This document shows, piece by piece, positions 1-8,709 of a stretch of DNA of 64,000 nucleotides. How positions within the stretch are numbered: position 1 is the first letter of the stretch; each line of letters begins with the position of its first letter. The position numbers and the translations under genes were made by a program. The DNA comes from Pontiellaceae bacterium B12227 (GTDB taxonomy: Bacteria > Verrucomicrobiota > Kiritimatiellia > Kiritimatiellales > Pontiellaceae), in NCBI GenBank assembly GCA_029432775.1, contig JAROAZ010000008.1, forward strand, positions 124,001 through 188,000, read 5' to 3'. Under the pieces are notes generated by a model that saw only the letters and a program-made list of their open reading frames with translations, was not told the origin of the DNA and did no database searches.

Positions 1-551
1 CCTTCGCCACCGGTTACTGCATAGCGAGTGGTACGAGTTTCATCGACACCGCCGCTCTCCCCTCCCGGATACTTATGGGAACCAAAAAATTTAAGTGAAT
101 ATATTTTTGCAGGATCCAACCCGGCCAGCTTGAACGTAAAGTTTGTACCGGAACTGGCGGAAAAATAATCAAAGATCGCATTCGTTACCCCCAGATCGCC
201 AAGAGCCACCGCATTGAAGGTGGAATTCGTGACTTTGCTTACGAAATAATTCGGACTGTTTGTGTCGGCCGATGTTGCTCCGGCAGGTCCATTAAAACTG
301 TCGGTCCCATGGCCGTTGACCCGCAGCAGATGGATCGTACTGGCAGAGTTGACGGTAGTAACCATATTGGACGGATCGGCGCCAGCACCAACTTCGTTCC
401 AATAATTCCCGTTTTCATCCGGTTCCGATACGCTTAGCGAGCGATAGGCACCATCGTTACCGAAGTCCACCAAGATTTTCTCCGCATTGACCCCACTCCC
501 GAGTCCTAAAGCCGCGATCATCGCGACTACTGTTCTTATCTGATTCTTCAT
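1..551 (-). CDS. Secreted protein, 3' part outside window
   Basis: The gene reads leftward and is cut by the window edge; 183 codons are visible. The ATG at 549-551 is preceded by a good GGAGGT ribosome site about 8 nt away. The first ~22 residues form a signal peptide (basic start, hydrophobic VVAMIAALGLG core). The rest contains the words VDFGND, YWNEV, DSFNGPAG, LGDLGVTNA and FFGSHKY. The same words occur in the same order in the N-terminal half (about residues 205-330) of the GH87/CBM6 protein at 8710-12213, so this is a shared exported module, perhaps beta-sandwich and carbohydrate- or surface-binding. I do not recognise the family. It lies downstream of the glucan genes on the same strand, behind its own 230-bp gap with an inverted repeat, so it may be separately controlled. 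Confidence 0.8.
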   Translation of the reverse strand, partial: MKNQIRTVVAMIAALGLGSGVNAEKILVDFGNDGAYRSLSVSEPDENGNYWNEVGAGADPSNMVTTVNSASTIHLLRVNGHGTDSFNGPAGATSADTNSPNYFVSKVTNSTFNAVALGDLGVTNAIFDYFSASSGTNFTFKLAGLDPAKIYSLKFFGSHKYPGGESGGVDETRTTRYAVTGGE

Positions 552-591
552 TGCTCTACCTCCTGTTTGCATGATTGATCTCCATTTAGCC

Positions 592-638
592 GGGCGCTTT
601 GCATACACCGCATACTCCATGCTCGGTGTATACGCCCG
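592..638. promoter_or_regulatory. Inverted repeat, candidate operator
   Basis: GCATACACCG (601-610) and CGGTGTATAC (624-633) form inverted arms matching at 9 of 10 positions, flanked by a second CGGGCG/CGCCCG pairing. It lies about 50 bp upstream of the start of the truncated secreted protein. The same word GCATACACC occurs as a tandem pair upstream of the GH71 gene (13911-13930), and ATACACCT recurs near 762-769. Binding by the GntR/LacI-type regulator at 13991-15202 is an inference. The rest of the gap 552-782 shows no gene. Confidence 0.4.
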
Positions 639-782
639 CCCTCTATTTCAGTCAAGCGATATTCGGAATATATTTTATTATATAGTAACATTGTTTGTAA
701 AAATGCCTATTTAAGCGGATTTACGTCAGAGCAGGAAATTCGATCTTAGGCGAAACATTCATACACCTTGTATTTAACCGGA

Positions 783-2078
783 TCATTGCATCCCTCTATC
801 CACTTTCAGCATGAATTTAAGCAAATATTGCAAGCCAGGGCGTTCGACGCCGCCGTGGTCTTTGCCCTTGAGTTCGTGCAGCTCGACGTTCTTGTGGCCA
901 TTGAGCTTGAGCATGCGCAGCAGGTAGGCGTTTTCCTCGTAGCGGCCGAGCAGCTCCAGCTCGCGGTCTCCGGTAACAAGCAGCACCGGCGGAGCATCGC
1001 CACGTACATGATTCAGCGGAGCAAGGCCATTGACCACTGGTTTTGCGCGGTCGATACCCTGTTCCTCGCGAACCGCCACATGGGTGATGGCCTGTCCGGC
1101 GAGCGACACGATGCCGGCGAGATCATCTGCATTAATGCTATGGACGGCAAGCCATTGCTTGTCGAGACCGACCATCAGGCTGAGATAGCCCCCCGCCGAT
1201 GCTCCGGCCACAACGATTTTCTTAGGCGATCCGCCCACTCTTTCGATATTCTGATAGACCCAGGCCACGGCCGCCGCGGCATCTTCGATGTATTCCGGAG
1301 CCTTCGCCTGCGGTGCAAGACGGTAATCGACCGCCACCACAGCGAATCCTTTGTTCATCAGTTCGCCGGGAATGTAGCGGTTGCCGCGCTTCAGTCCTCC
1401 GGAGTGAAACCAAACGACTGTGGCAAAATCTTCGGTGCTTTCCGGGTAGTACACATCGAGCTTACAGCGTTCCTGCATATAGCCGGTAACATCCTTCCCC
1501 CGGTACGGAATATCCCGCAGCGTTTTATAGGTGGTGGGCAACTTGGCCGGCGCGGCCTTTTGCGCCGCCGGTTCCACGCCCCCCATGGCGGAGAGGTCGT
1601 TGAAAGCCACGGCATAGTTGTTGCTACCGTGCCCGTCGTCCACCTGAATGTGAAGCCCCGTGAGCTTCGACAGATCCAGCCCCGGTGTGCCGCCTTCTTT
1701 CTGCACCTTATTCGGCGCGTTGAAATATTGGATCAATTCCTGGCGGCCGGGGTAGCAGTTATACCAGGAATAGGCGTTCACCGTGCCGTCCGCATCCTCG
1801 AGCACGACCACGAAACCAACCTCGCCATCCAACACTTCCGCATCGAGCTTCATACGGTCGTGAGCCGAAACATCGAGCGAACCCAAATGAGTGTAGACCC
1901 CTCCAAAATTATTCGCCCGCACCACGCAAGACGTAGCACCCGGCACTACTTCGCTAGTCGCCCAACCTTCGTAGGGCTTGCCCTGCGGTTTCCAATCATC
2001 GAAACTTTCAATAGGAGTTCCTTCCCCAAAGCTGTTCAAAGCCAGTGCGGTAAAAGCGATCCATTTTAAAATACCCAT
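783..2078 (-). CDS. Secreted alpha/beta-hydrolase (carbohydrate esterase-like)
   Basis: 431 residues. The start is the ATG at 2076-2078, behind a strong AGGAGG site. Residues 1-20 form a signal peptide. Residues ~25-175 look like a beta-sandwich (carbohydrate-binding-like) domain. The remainder is an alpha/beta-hydrolase of the BD-FAE/Abhydrolase_3 type: oxyanion HSGG near residue 224, nucleophile elbow GASAGG near 292, an Asp in TGDRE near 370 and His in KDHGG near 405. The family includes acetyl and feruloyl esterases acting on polysaccharides; the substrate here is unknown. It lies 26 bp downstream of the GH87-like gene in the same orientation, so it is probably co-transcribed and may remove acyl groups from the glucan or an associated polymer. 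Confidence 0.8.
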   Translation of the reverse strand: MGILKWIAFTALALNSFGEGTPIESFDDWKPQGKPYEGWATSEVVPGATSCVVRANNFGGVYTHLGSLDVSAHDRMKLDAEVLDGEVGFVVVLEDADGTVNAYSWYNCYPGRQELIQYFNAPNKVQKEGGTPGLDLSKLTGLHIQVDDGHGSNNYAVAFNDLSAMGGVEPAAQKAAPAKLPTTYKTLRDIPYRGKDVTGYMQERCKLDVYYPESTEDFATVVWFHSGGLKRGNRYIPGELMNKGFAVVAVDYRLAPQAKAPEYIEDAAAAVAWVYQNIERVGGSPKKIVVAGASAGGYLSLMVGLDKQWLAVHSINADDLAGIVSLAGQAITHVAVREEQGIDRAKPVVNGLAPLNHVRGDAPPVLLVTGDRELELLGRYEENAYLLRMLKLNGHKNVELHELKGKDHGGVERPGLQYLLKFMLKVDRGMQ

Positions 2079-2104
2079 CTTCCTATCCTCCTAAACTAAC
2101 CGGC

Positions 2105-3604
2105 CTAATGCCGGATGTTTTTCATCTCAATTTTTCGAAAGCCATACTTGCCGTGAAATGTGATGTTTGCACCGGCGGATTCCGTAATTTCCAAGCCGTC
2201 GATGAGAATCTCGGCCCCTACATCCGAATCGGCGGCATGCAGCCAAAGACCACCGACCCTTTCTCCGATGTGCGAGTCGCCGCCCGCCCCGTGGATGCGG
2301 TTGTTTTCAACTCGGATTTTTCCAGCCATTGAAACCGCCTTGAAGTTCGAGCTGATCAGAATGCCGCCACCCGAAAACACCGTTTCATGGATTTCATTGC
2401 TCGCAATTACATGGTCCTTGCCGCCATAGATAGCGATCCCGTTGGCCAGCCACGGCAACTCGATGGAATTGCCGATAAACGAATTATTGATGCAAGGCTT
2501 GCCTGACGACCACTCCCCCGAGGGTGACCAGCTCGCGAGCGCATCGTCCCCGGTATTCCTAAAATGACAGTTGCGAACAGTCGAGTAACTGGTGCCGTCA
2601 CAGAAGTTCAGGCCATCGGCCATCAGATTGCGGATCCGCGAATTTTCCAGCAGCATGTTTTTCGTTCCATGCTTGGTCCAGAACCCGCACTTCAGGTGCT
2701 CGATCCAGAGATTGGAAAATACCGACCCATCCCCCAGGTTGCCGTTGAAGGCGTTGTCCGGCGACTCATCGTCGCGGTGTCCGATCTCGCCAAAAAGTGC
2801 AAGATCTGAAAAATGGACAGCCTCCCCCGTGCCCTCGAACATCGGCGTTCCGGTCAGCGACGAGTGCCACATGCCCGCACCCTGCACATGCACACCGCCG
2901 ACCTGAATCCGGTCGCCTTCGTGCCGGTGCTGCCCTGGTGGTATCCAGACCACCTTATCCTGCGTCTTAGCCGCCTCGATACACTCCAAAAGGCAACTGA
3001 AATCGTTTATCGACAAACTATTCTCTGGACGTGCCAGCGGCGGCGCCACCTGCTCAAGCTCGATAAAATCGATCAGATAGTATTCAGCATCATCGCCCTC
3101 GCCCCTCACCAAACGGATTCGGTCGCCCGGCTTTACCTGCGGAACAAAGGTACGGCACTCATCCCAGAAATGATGGTCTTTACCAGCTGAAGGGTGATTC
3201 GACCATGGGAAATCGCCGTAAATCCAGGCATAACGCGAAGTCAGCTCCAGTTTCTTCACGAAGTTACCGTTGATCTCCAGCGAGAGCGTGGCATTTGTTC
3301 CCTCACCATCGAGACCATCGGGAATGCAGAAACGCATTACCAACGCATTAGCTGAGTCCTCAACCTGAAACTCGATATATTCATCCAGCTCATCAAGCCG
3401 GACACAGGAACGGCCCAGTGCTTCGGCCTGCGGCGTCAGGTATGTTCGCGACGGTTCCAGCACCTTCCCGTTGGTATGTGCTTCCTCTGCCGGATAGTTC
3501 TTCCAAGCCTTGGACGCGCCCAAGCGTTGTTCTGCCGTCGCACAACCGGTGGTTGCTGCCAGCGTTGCCGCCATTACAGATTCCATAATCCACCTCATGA
3601 GCAT
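2105..3604 (-). CDS. GH87-like right-handed beta-helix glucanase
   Basis: 499 residues from the first ATG. It overlaps the end of pgmB by 10 nt; inner ATGs at 3598 and 3589 are also possible, and an AGGTGG lies just before the latter. The N-terminus (MAATLAATTGC) resembles a lipoprotein signal. A beta-sandwich of about 150 residues is followed by a parallel beta-helix with QGAGMWH, DGLNF and RNTGDDALASWS (Asp pair near residue 353). These words match the larger protein at 8710-12213 and resemble GH87 alpha-1,3-glucanases, whose catalytic aspartates lie in the GDD segment; the family link is from memory. It has no CBM6, so it is the shorter paralogue. A pectate-lyase-like or GH28-like beta-helix enzyme is the alternative, less likely given the GH65 and GH71 neighbours. 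Confidence 0.68.
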   Translation of the reverse strand: MLMRWIMESVMAATLAATTGCATAEQRLGASKAWKNYPAEEAHTNGKVLEPSRTYLTPQAEALGRSCVRLDELDEYIEFQVEDSANALVMRFCIPDGLDGEGTNATLSLEINGNFVKKLELTSRYAWIYGDFPWSNHPSAGKDHHFWDECRTFVPQVKPGDRIRLVRGEGDDAEYYLIDFIELEQVAPPLARPENSLSINDFSCLLECIEAAKTQDKVVWIPPGQHRHEGDRIQVGGVHVQGAGMWHSSLTGTPMFEGTGEAVHFSDLALFGEIGHRDDESPDNAFNGNLGDGSVFSNLWIEHLKCGFWTKHGTKNMLLENSRIRNLMADGLNFCDGTSYSTVRNCHFRNTGDDALASWSPSGEWSSGKPCINNSFIGNSIELPWLANGIAIYGGKDHVIASNEIHETVFSGGGILISSNFKAVSMAGKIRVENNRIHGAGGDSHIGERVGGLWLHAADSDVGAEILIDGLEITESAGANITFHGKYGFRKIEMKNIRH

Positions 3605-4254
3605 GCAGGGTTAAGCATTTCATCCAGCGTGATGGCTGTCAGGTCGGACGCCTTAATCGTTGCTCCCGAATGCCCTGTTGCCGCCCCGACTGCCAGCACC
3701 GGCATGCCTGCCGCAAGTCCCGCATCCACCCCGGCATCAGCATCCTCGACCACGAGGCACTCCCCCGGCGACAAGCCCAACTGTTCACCGGCCATCGAAA
3801 ATACCTGGGGATCGGGCTTGGAGCGCTCGATATGCGTGCCGTCCACAACGACCTCAAAGGCATCGTCCAAACCAACTGCTGCCAGAATCGGTTGCGCGTT
3901 TTTACTGGAAGAACCAATCGCCATTTTAACATCGCGGGAACGGAATCCTTCAAGTACGTCCATGACCCCGGGGAGGATATCGGATGGAGTAAGGTTTTTG
4001 AGCGACTCACGGTAGATCTCATTCTTGCGGGTCGCCATTACCAACTTTTCTTCCTCCGAATAACCGCGTGTCGCCTTTTCTAGGATGATCTCCAGCGATT
4101 CCATGCGGCTAACCCCACGTAAACGTTCATTGTCCCCGCGGTCGAAGGGAATCCCCTCCGTCTCGGCGAGCTTGTTCCAAGCCTGGAAGTGATACTCGTC
4201 GGTTGAGACGATTACGCCATCCAGATCAAAAATTACTCCCCTGATTTTATTCAT
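3595..4254 (-). CDS. pgmB: Beta-phosphoglucomutase (HAD family)
   Basis: 219 residues, normal for the family. Converts beta-glucose 1-phosphate to glucose 6-phosphate in the cytoplasm. HAD motif 1 is FDLDGV near residues 9-14, with the nucleophile Asp and the acid/base Asp two residues on. The cap domain follows, then GSSSKN (motif 2), SKPDP (motif 3 Lys) and VVEDADAG (motif 4). The ATG at 4252-4254 overlaps the TGA of the upstream GH65 gene (ATGA), which suggests translational coupling. Placement directly after two GH65 genes is the standard arrangement for inverting disaccharide phosphorylases that release beta-glucose 1-phosphate. That context separates it from other HAD phosphatases. Confidence 0.9.
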   Translation of the reverse strand: MNKIRGVIFDLDGVIVSTDEYHFQAWNKLAETEGIPFDRGDNERLRGVSRMESLEIILEKATRGYSEEEKLVMATRKNEIYRESLKNLTPSDILPGVMDVLEGFRSRDVKMAIGSSSKNAQPILAAVGLDDAFEVVVDGTHIERSKPDPQVFSMAGEQLGLSPGECLVVEDADAGVDAGLAAGMPVLAVGAATGHSGATIKASDLTAITLDEMLNPACS

Positions 4255-6575
4255 ACCAATTTCTCCACTAGTTTGTTTTCAATATTCAATGCGATCTCCA
4301 CCGCCATCCCATCGGACAGCTCGAAACGTTGTTCCCCTACCACCATAGTCGCGCCGATGGCTCCTTCACCCGAAACCGCGACACGGCAAACCTCCGCATC
4401 GACCGAAAAGTCCAGCTTCCATCCGCGGTATCGGAGCGGGAAGCGGATGCGCTTCCAGGCCTTGGGAAGCGCGGGCTGGAAATAAATATGGTCTTCACGT
4501 ACCCGCATCCCCATGAAGCCGGCAATGGCCATCTGCCAAACGCCGCCGAGCGAGGCCGCGTGCAACCCGTCCTTGGTGGCGTTGCGCAGGTTGTCGAGAT
4601 CCAGCCCGGCCGCCTTGCGGAAATAGTCGTAGGCCTGTTCGTCGTTGCCGATGATCGCCGCCACGATCGAATGTGTGTTGTAGCTCAGCGAGGAAACATG
4701 CAGCGTCTTCGGCTCGTAGAATTCATAGCCGCGCCGGATTTCGCCGCGCGAGAAGCGGTCTTCGAGCAGGTACATCGCCAGCACGATGTCGGCCTGCTTG
4801 ATCACCTGCACCTCGCTGCGCTTCTGCCAGTATTCGGCTACGGTCATTTCAGAAATGTCCTCCGCCTTGCGCCCCAGGAAGAACGCATCCTGCAGCGGCA
4901 CGCCGGGGCAGCCGGGCACTTCGGGCACATTGATTTTCGAGGCGACGGCCTTCCACTCCGCGATTTCGTCCGCCCCCAGGTCGAGGCTCTCCGCGAGGAC
5001 TGCCGCCGCGTCGCCCGCCTGCATCCACCAGCGGTGGCTGATTTCCAGGCTGCGCTGCGCCATCAGGCAGGTGTATCCATTGTCCGGGCCATGCTCCTCA
5101 GCCTCGTCGGGGCCGACGGTTCCATCCAAGTGATATTTCCCATCCTCACCCAACTCCAGTTTTGAGATCCAGAAACGGGCGGTTTCGGCCAGCACCTCCA
5201 GTCCCTCGCCGATCATGAAAGCATCGTCGCCGGTGGCGCGGGCGTATTGATCAAAGGCATAGACAATATCGGCATTCTGGTGCCATAGGTATTCGTAGAG
5301 CCCCCAGGGTGCCTGCTCCAGCCCTTCATCGGCATCACCCTGCCAGGGGAAGATCGCTCCATCGGCTTTGAGTAGTTCTGCATTACGCCGCGCGCCGGGC
5401 AACGTTTTACAACGGAATCGCAGCATGTTACGGCCGACTTCCGGGGCGGAAAACTGATAGAAAGGCAGCAGGAAGATTTCACCATCCCAAAAATAGAGTC
5501 CGTTATATCGGTTATAGGCATAGCAACGAGCGGGCACACTCAAGTTGTCGGCATGAAACGGCGCAATCTGCAACAGACTGAAGATACCGAAACGCACCAG
5601 CACCTGATCCCGCGCGTTACCCTCGATTTCAATATCTGCATCGGCCCAGCGCTCCGACCAGACCGCAGCCTGTGCATCCAAAAAATCGCCATAGGATGCC
5701 GAAGACACCAGCGGGGCGACTATCTTCTCCGGTTGCGCTGCTCCATCCCGCGTGGTGGCTACTGCGGTATATCGGGACCATTCCCCAGATTGTCCGATGG
5801 TCAGATCGTGCCTGACCGTCTGCGATAACAACCCTCCTTCGTTGGAAAACGATGTTGCGGACCCATCGCCCTCCACACGACTTGCGTATGCAATCCGATG
5901 CGGGGTTCCGTCCAACGCCACCAAACCCGCCACCGTTTCTTCTTTCCCGGAGGTTTCCAGCACGGCGCAATGCGGACAAGCCACGTGCTGTTTGGCTGGA
6001 TCACCACACCGGAAATAGGTCGGCTGTGCAGCATTGTATTCCCAGATGATTTCCACACTGCCCGACCAGTTCACCGGCTCCGCTTCGATACGCTGAACCG
6101 CAAGGTTCGGTGTTTTTGTAGATAGAAAACGAATAAACGTCAGGTTGGTTGTATTGCCGAAGGGACTCGTCCAGCGAACAGAACGTGTAAGCACTCCCGT
6201 GCGCATATCCAAACTCTGGCGATAGGCTCCAATTTTGCCCGTAGTCAGATTGAACGTTTCGCCGTCGAGTGCAACCCAGGCGGAAAAGATTTCCGGCAGC
6301 GAAACCATCTGCTTTGAATCCCACGGATAGTCATGCACCACCATCCGGCGCGCCAACGGTGGCAGCTTGGAAAAAAGGCCGGCCAGATAACCTTCCCGCA
6401 GCGAAGGCGCAGCGTTATCGCATTCTTCGCGATAGCCACGAAATCCCATGTAGCCGTTGGCCTGACTAAAGATGGTTTCAAAATATACATTTTTTTCCGG
6501 CTCCCACTGATCGACAGTCAGCTCCCATGCATCGCCCGATGCATACCAGACATCATCGTTATTTTTTTCAAACAT
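4251..6575 (-). CDS. GH65 phosphorylase-family protein, divergent copy
   Basis: 774 residues from the ATG at 6573-6575, chosen for the AAGGAG site 8 nt upstream. GH65 inverting enzymes phosphorolyse alpha-glucosides to beta-glucose 1-phosphate. Visible family marks: YMGFRG near the N-terminus, FWDGEIF near residue 361, the general-acid Glu in GPDEAEEH near 487 and KQADIV near 593, followed by a C-terminal jelly roll. The usual GPDE(Y/F)H...NNNAYT segment is altered to GPDEAEEHGPDNGYT, so substrate preference probably differs from the neighbour at 6568-8640. It starts inside the end of that gene (8-nt overlap). No signal peptide is seen, so it acts on imported oligosaccharides. A GH65 hydrolase is possible but less likely beside pgmB. 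Confidence 0.82.
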   Translation of the reverse strand: MFEKNNDDVWYASGDAWELTVDQWEPEKNVYFETIFSQANGYMGFRGYREECDNAAPSLREGYLAGLFSKLPPLARRMVVHDYPWDSKQMVSLPEIFSAWVALDGETFNLTTGKIGAYRQSLDMRTGVLTRSVRWTSPFGNTTNLTFIRFLSTKTPNLAVQRIEAEPVNWSGSVEIIWEYNAAQPTYFRCGDPAKQHVACPHCAVLETSGKEETVAGLVALDGTPHRIAYASRVEGDGSATSFSNEGGLLSQTVRHDLTIGQSGEWSRYTAVATTRDGAAQPEKIVAPLVSSASYGDFLDAQAAVWSERWADADIEIEGNARDQVLVRFGIFSLLQIAPFHADNLSVPARCYAYNRYNGLYFWDGEIFLLPFYQFSAPEVGRNMLRFRCKTLPGARRNAELLKADGAIFPWQGDADEGLEQAPWGLYEYLWHQNADIVYAFDQYARATGDDAFMIGEGLEVLAETARFWISKLELGEDGKYHLDGTVGPDEAEEHGPDNGYTCLMAQRSLEISHRWWMQAGDAAAVLAESLDLGADEIAEWKAVASKINVPEVPGCPGVPLQDAFFLGRKAEDISEMTVAEYWQKRSEVQVIKQADIVLAMYLLEDRFSRGEIRRGYEFYEPKTLHVSSLSYNTHSIVAAIIGNDEQAYDYFRKAAGLDLDNLRNATKDGLHAASLGGVWQMAIAGFMGMRVREDHIYFQPALPKAWKRIRFPLRYRGWKLDFSVDAEVCRVAVSGEGAIGATMVVGEQRFELSDGMAVEIALNIENKLVEKLV

Positions 6576-8640
6576 TGCAGATCTCCTTACCGGGCGTAAC
6601 CTTTGTCTCACGCCCGTTTATTTCAACTTGATAGCGCTCACCTCGCCATTCGATTCCGAAAGACATCCCTGTCCATCGGCTCGGCAGGTTTGGATTCAAA
6701 TGGATTCCGTTTTCATCAACATGAAGCCCGGCAAATCCGAGCACGGCACTCAACCATGCACCACCGTTGGCAGCCGGATGCGTTCCTCCAATGTAGAGCG
6801 TACCAACATATTGCTTCGACTTGCCGGTCAGATCGACAGTTGCAGTCTTCATGAAATAGTCATAGGCCCAATCCGGGTTGCCGATGCGTGCAGCAACCAT
6901 CGCATAGGCGCAGGCACTCAGGCTGGAGCCATGTTCCGTGCGCGGCTCGTAGTATTCCCAGTTCGCGCGGATGGTCTCGACGTCGTAGTCCGACTGGAAC
7001 AGGTTCAACATCAATACTACATCGGCCTGTTTTAGGATTTTCGTGGTCGTGGCCAACCCGTTGCCGCCCCCGAAATATTCATTGGGATCCAATACCCGGC
7101 CCTTGATTTCCTTCAACGAACAATCCTCAAGTTTTTCATAGCCGTCGAACTGCTCAATCAAACCGGTCTGCGGATCGGGTGCGGGAATCCAGAGATTCGA
7201 GGCCATTTCCTTCCATGCATTCAGTTCGGCCATGAAACCGGTCCGGGTTTCCAAGCTTTGGAAGTCTGCCGGTAATTGTTCTTCGAGCAGATCCAGCACA
7301 CGAATGGCGGTATCGAGAGTGAATTTAACCATCCGGTTTGTATAGGCATTGTTATTCACACGTTCGTGATATTCATCGGGACCGGTTACATCCAAAAGTT
7401 CAAACCGCTCCTTGTCCTTCTTGAAAAAGGCATAGGAATAAAAGAAGCGGGCGCATTCGACGACCACTTCGGCGGCACCATCCGTAAAGATGGAGAAGTC
7501 ATTGGTTTGTTCATAGTACTTCCATATGGCATAGACGATGTCCGCGCTGATGTGGATCTGCTTGTCTCGGAAATACGTTCGCATCGGGCGGTTGGTAAAC
7601 ACATCGGTCACATTGAAGTGCGTGCAGGCGTCGTTACCGTGCTCCTGCCCTTCCCATGCATAGAAGGCACCCCGAAATCCATATTCGAGCGCCTTTTCGC
7701 GCGCGCCGCCCAACGTGTGGTAGCGGTACATGATCAAGTTACGTGCCACGGCGGGATCGGTCAGCGTAAAGACGGGCGTCATGAACATTTCCGTATCCCA
7801 GAAAACCGCGCCCTTGTAGACCTGTCCCGACAGCGCCCGCGCCGGGATCGAGACCCGGTCGGAATGGCGGGGGGCGGCCAACTGGAGTTGGTAGAGACTG
7901 TAGCGCAGGGCAAACTGCGCATCGTCGTCGCCCTCTATCCGAACGTCGCACCGGTTCCAGATTTCGTTCCACCGTGCATCGTGAGCCTCGCTTAGCTCCG
8001 CGTACCCCGCTGCCAGTGCTCTCACACAGCTTTCACGCGCGGCCGTGATCGGATCGGTGCAGTCCAGCGAGGTGTAGATGGAAGTGAATTTATGAAACGA
8101 CCTTTCATTGAGCCACTCTATCGCTGTACAGACCGCGACGGTGATACCCAGCTCGTTCGTTTTCACCACAACTTCCGTTTCATTTTGTTCCAGGCATTGG
8201 AAATGCGGGCCGTTGATATCCCATACATCGGTATCGATCCCGGTATGAATCGGGAGATCGCCCGATGCCGAGTACCGCAGGCAGATCAGATGCACGTCAG
8301 CCATGGAAACGAACCGGTCAGCCTCCACTATGGCGTTTTCATAGACGGTTTTGCGCGACACATGGCCAAAGCGAATATCGAGCACCTGTTCATGGGAAAT
8401 AATTTTTCCGGCACCTTCCACCACCGAGAACAATGGATTGGGTGCATTGACCGGCTCGCGCCATTGACCTGGTGCCTGATCGTAAACGCCGTTGAGCATC
8501 ACCCCGGCCAACTCATCTTTACCGTGCTCTTCGAGCGTGCCACGCACACCCATGTAGCCGTTGCCCAGCATGAAGCGATTGCCATTCAATGCAATCTCCT
8601 CTGCACTGTACTCATTGAGATTCAGTTGCCATTCATTCAT
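6568..8640 (-). CDS. GH65 alpha-glucoside phosphorylase (nigerose/kojibiose/maltose type)
   Basis: 690 residues from the ATG at 8638-8640, with AAGGA upstream; an earlier in-frame start lacks such a site. Cytoplasmic inverting phosphorylase of family GH65. Motifs: NGYMGVRG near residue 25, FWDTEMF near 281, general-acid Glu in TGPDEYHERVNNNAYT near 419, KQADVV near 539 and HGSSLS near 570 (phosphate-site region in the family). This arrangement is canonical. GH65 members differ in linkage (maltose, kojibiose, trehalose, nigerose). Sequence alone does not decide it, but GH71/GH87 context favours alpha-1,3-linked nigerose or oligonigerans. The gene holds the only two exact copies of the TTCCARNNNYTGGAA palindrome in the first 17 kb (7249 and 8188). 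Confidence 0.9.
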   Translation of the reverse strand: MNEWQLNLNEYSAEEIALNGNRFMLGNGYMGVRGTLEEHGKDELAGVMLNGVYDQAPGQWREPVNAPNPLFSVVEGAGKIISHEQVLDIRFGHVSRKTVYENAIVEADRFVSMADVHLICLRYSASGDLPIHTGIDTDVWDINGPHFQCLEQNETEVVVKTNELGITVAVCTAIEWLNERSFHKFTSIYTSLDCTDPITAARESCVRALAAGYAELSEAHDARWNEIWNRCDVRIEGDDDAQFALRYSLYQLQLAAPRHSDRVSIPARALSGQVYKGAVFWDTEMFMTPVFTLTDPAVARNLIMYRYHTLGGAREKALEYGFRGAFYAWEGQEHGNDACTHFNVTDVFTNRPMRTYFRDKQIHISADIVYAIWKYYEQTNDFSIFTDGAAEVVVECARFFYSYAFFKKDKERFELLDVTGPDEYHERVNNNAYTNRMVKFTLDTAIRVLDLLEEQLPADFQSLETRTGFMAELNAWKEMASNLWIPAPDPQTGLIEQFDGYEKLEDCSLKEIKGRVLDPNEYFGGGNGLATTTKILKQADVVLMLNLFQSDYDVETIRANWEYYEPRTEHGSSLSACAYAMVAARIGNPDWAYDYFMKTATVDLTGKSKQYVGTLYIGGTHPAANGGAWLSAVLGFAGLHVDENGIHLNPNLPSRWTGMSFGIEWRGERYQVEINGRETKVTPGKEICNV

Positions 8641-8709
8641 TTTAATTAAATCCTTTTCACCCGATATGCGGGCACAATCCAGTCTTTGAGAGGTTATCCA
8701 TCTCATCAC

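Noticed and set aside
768-2069. Plus-strand open frame of 433 codons opposite the esterase
   Set aside because: Low-complexity His/Arg-rich product; the minus-strand frame has signal peptide, active-site motifs and ribosome site.
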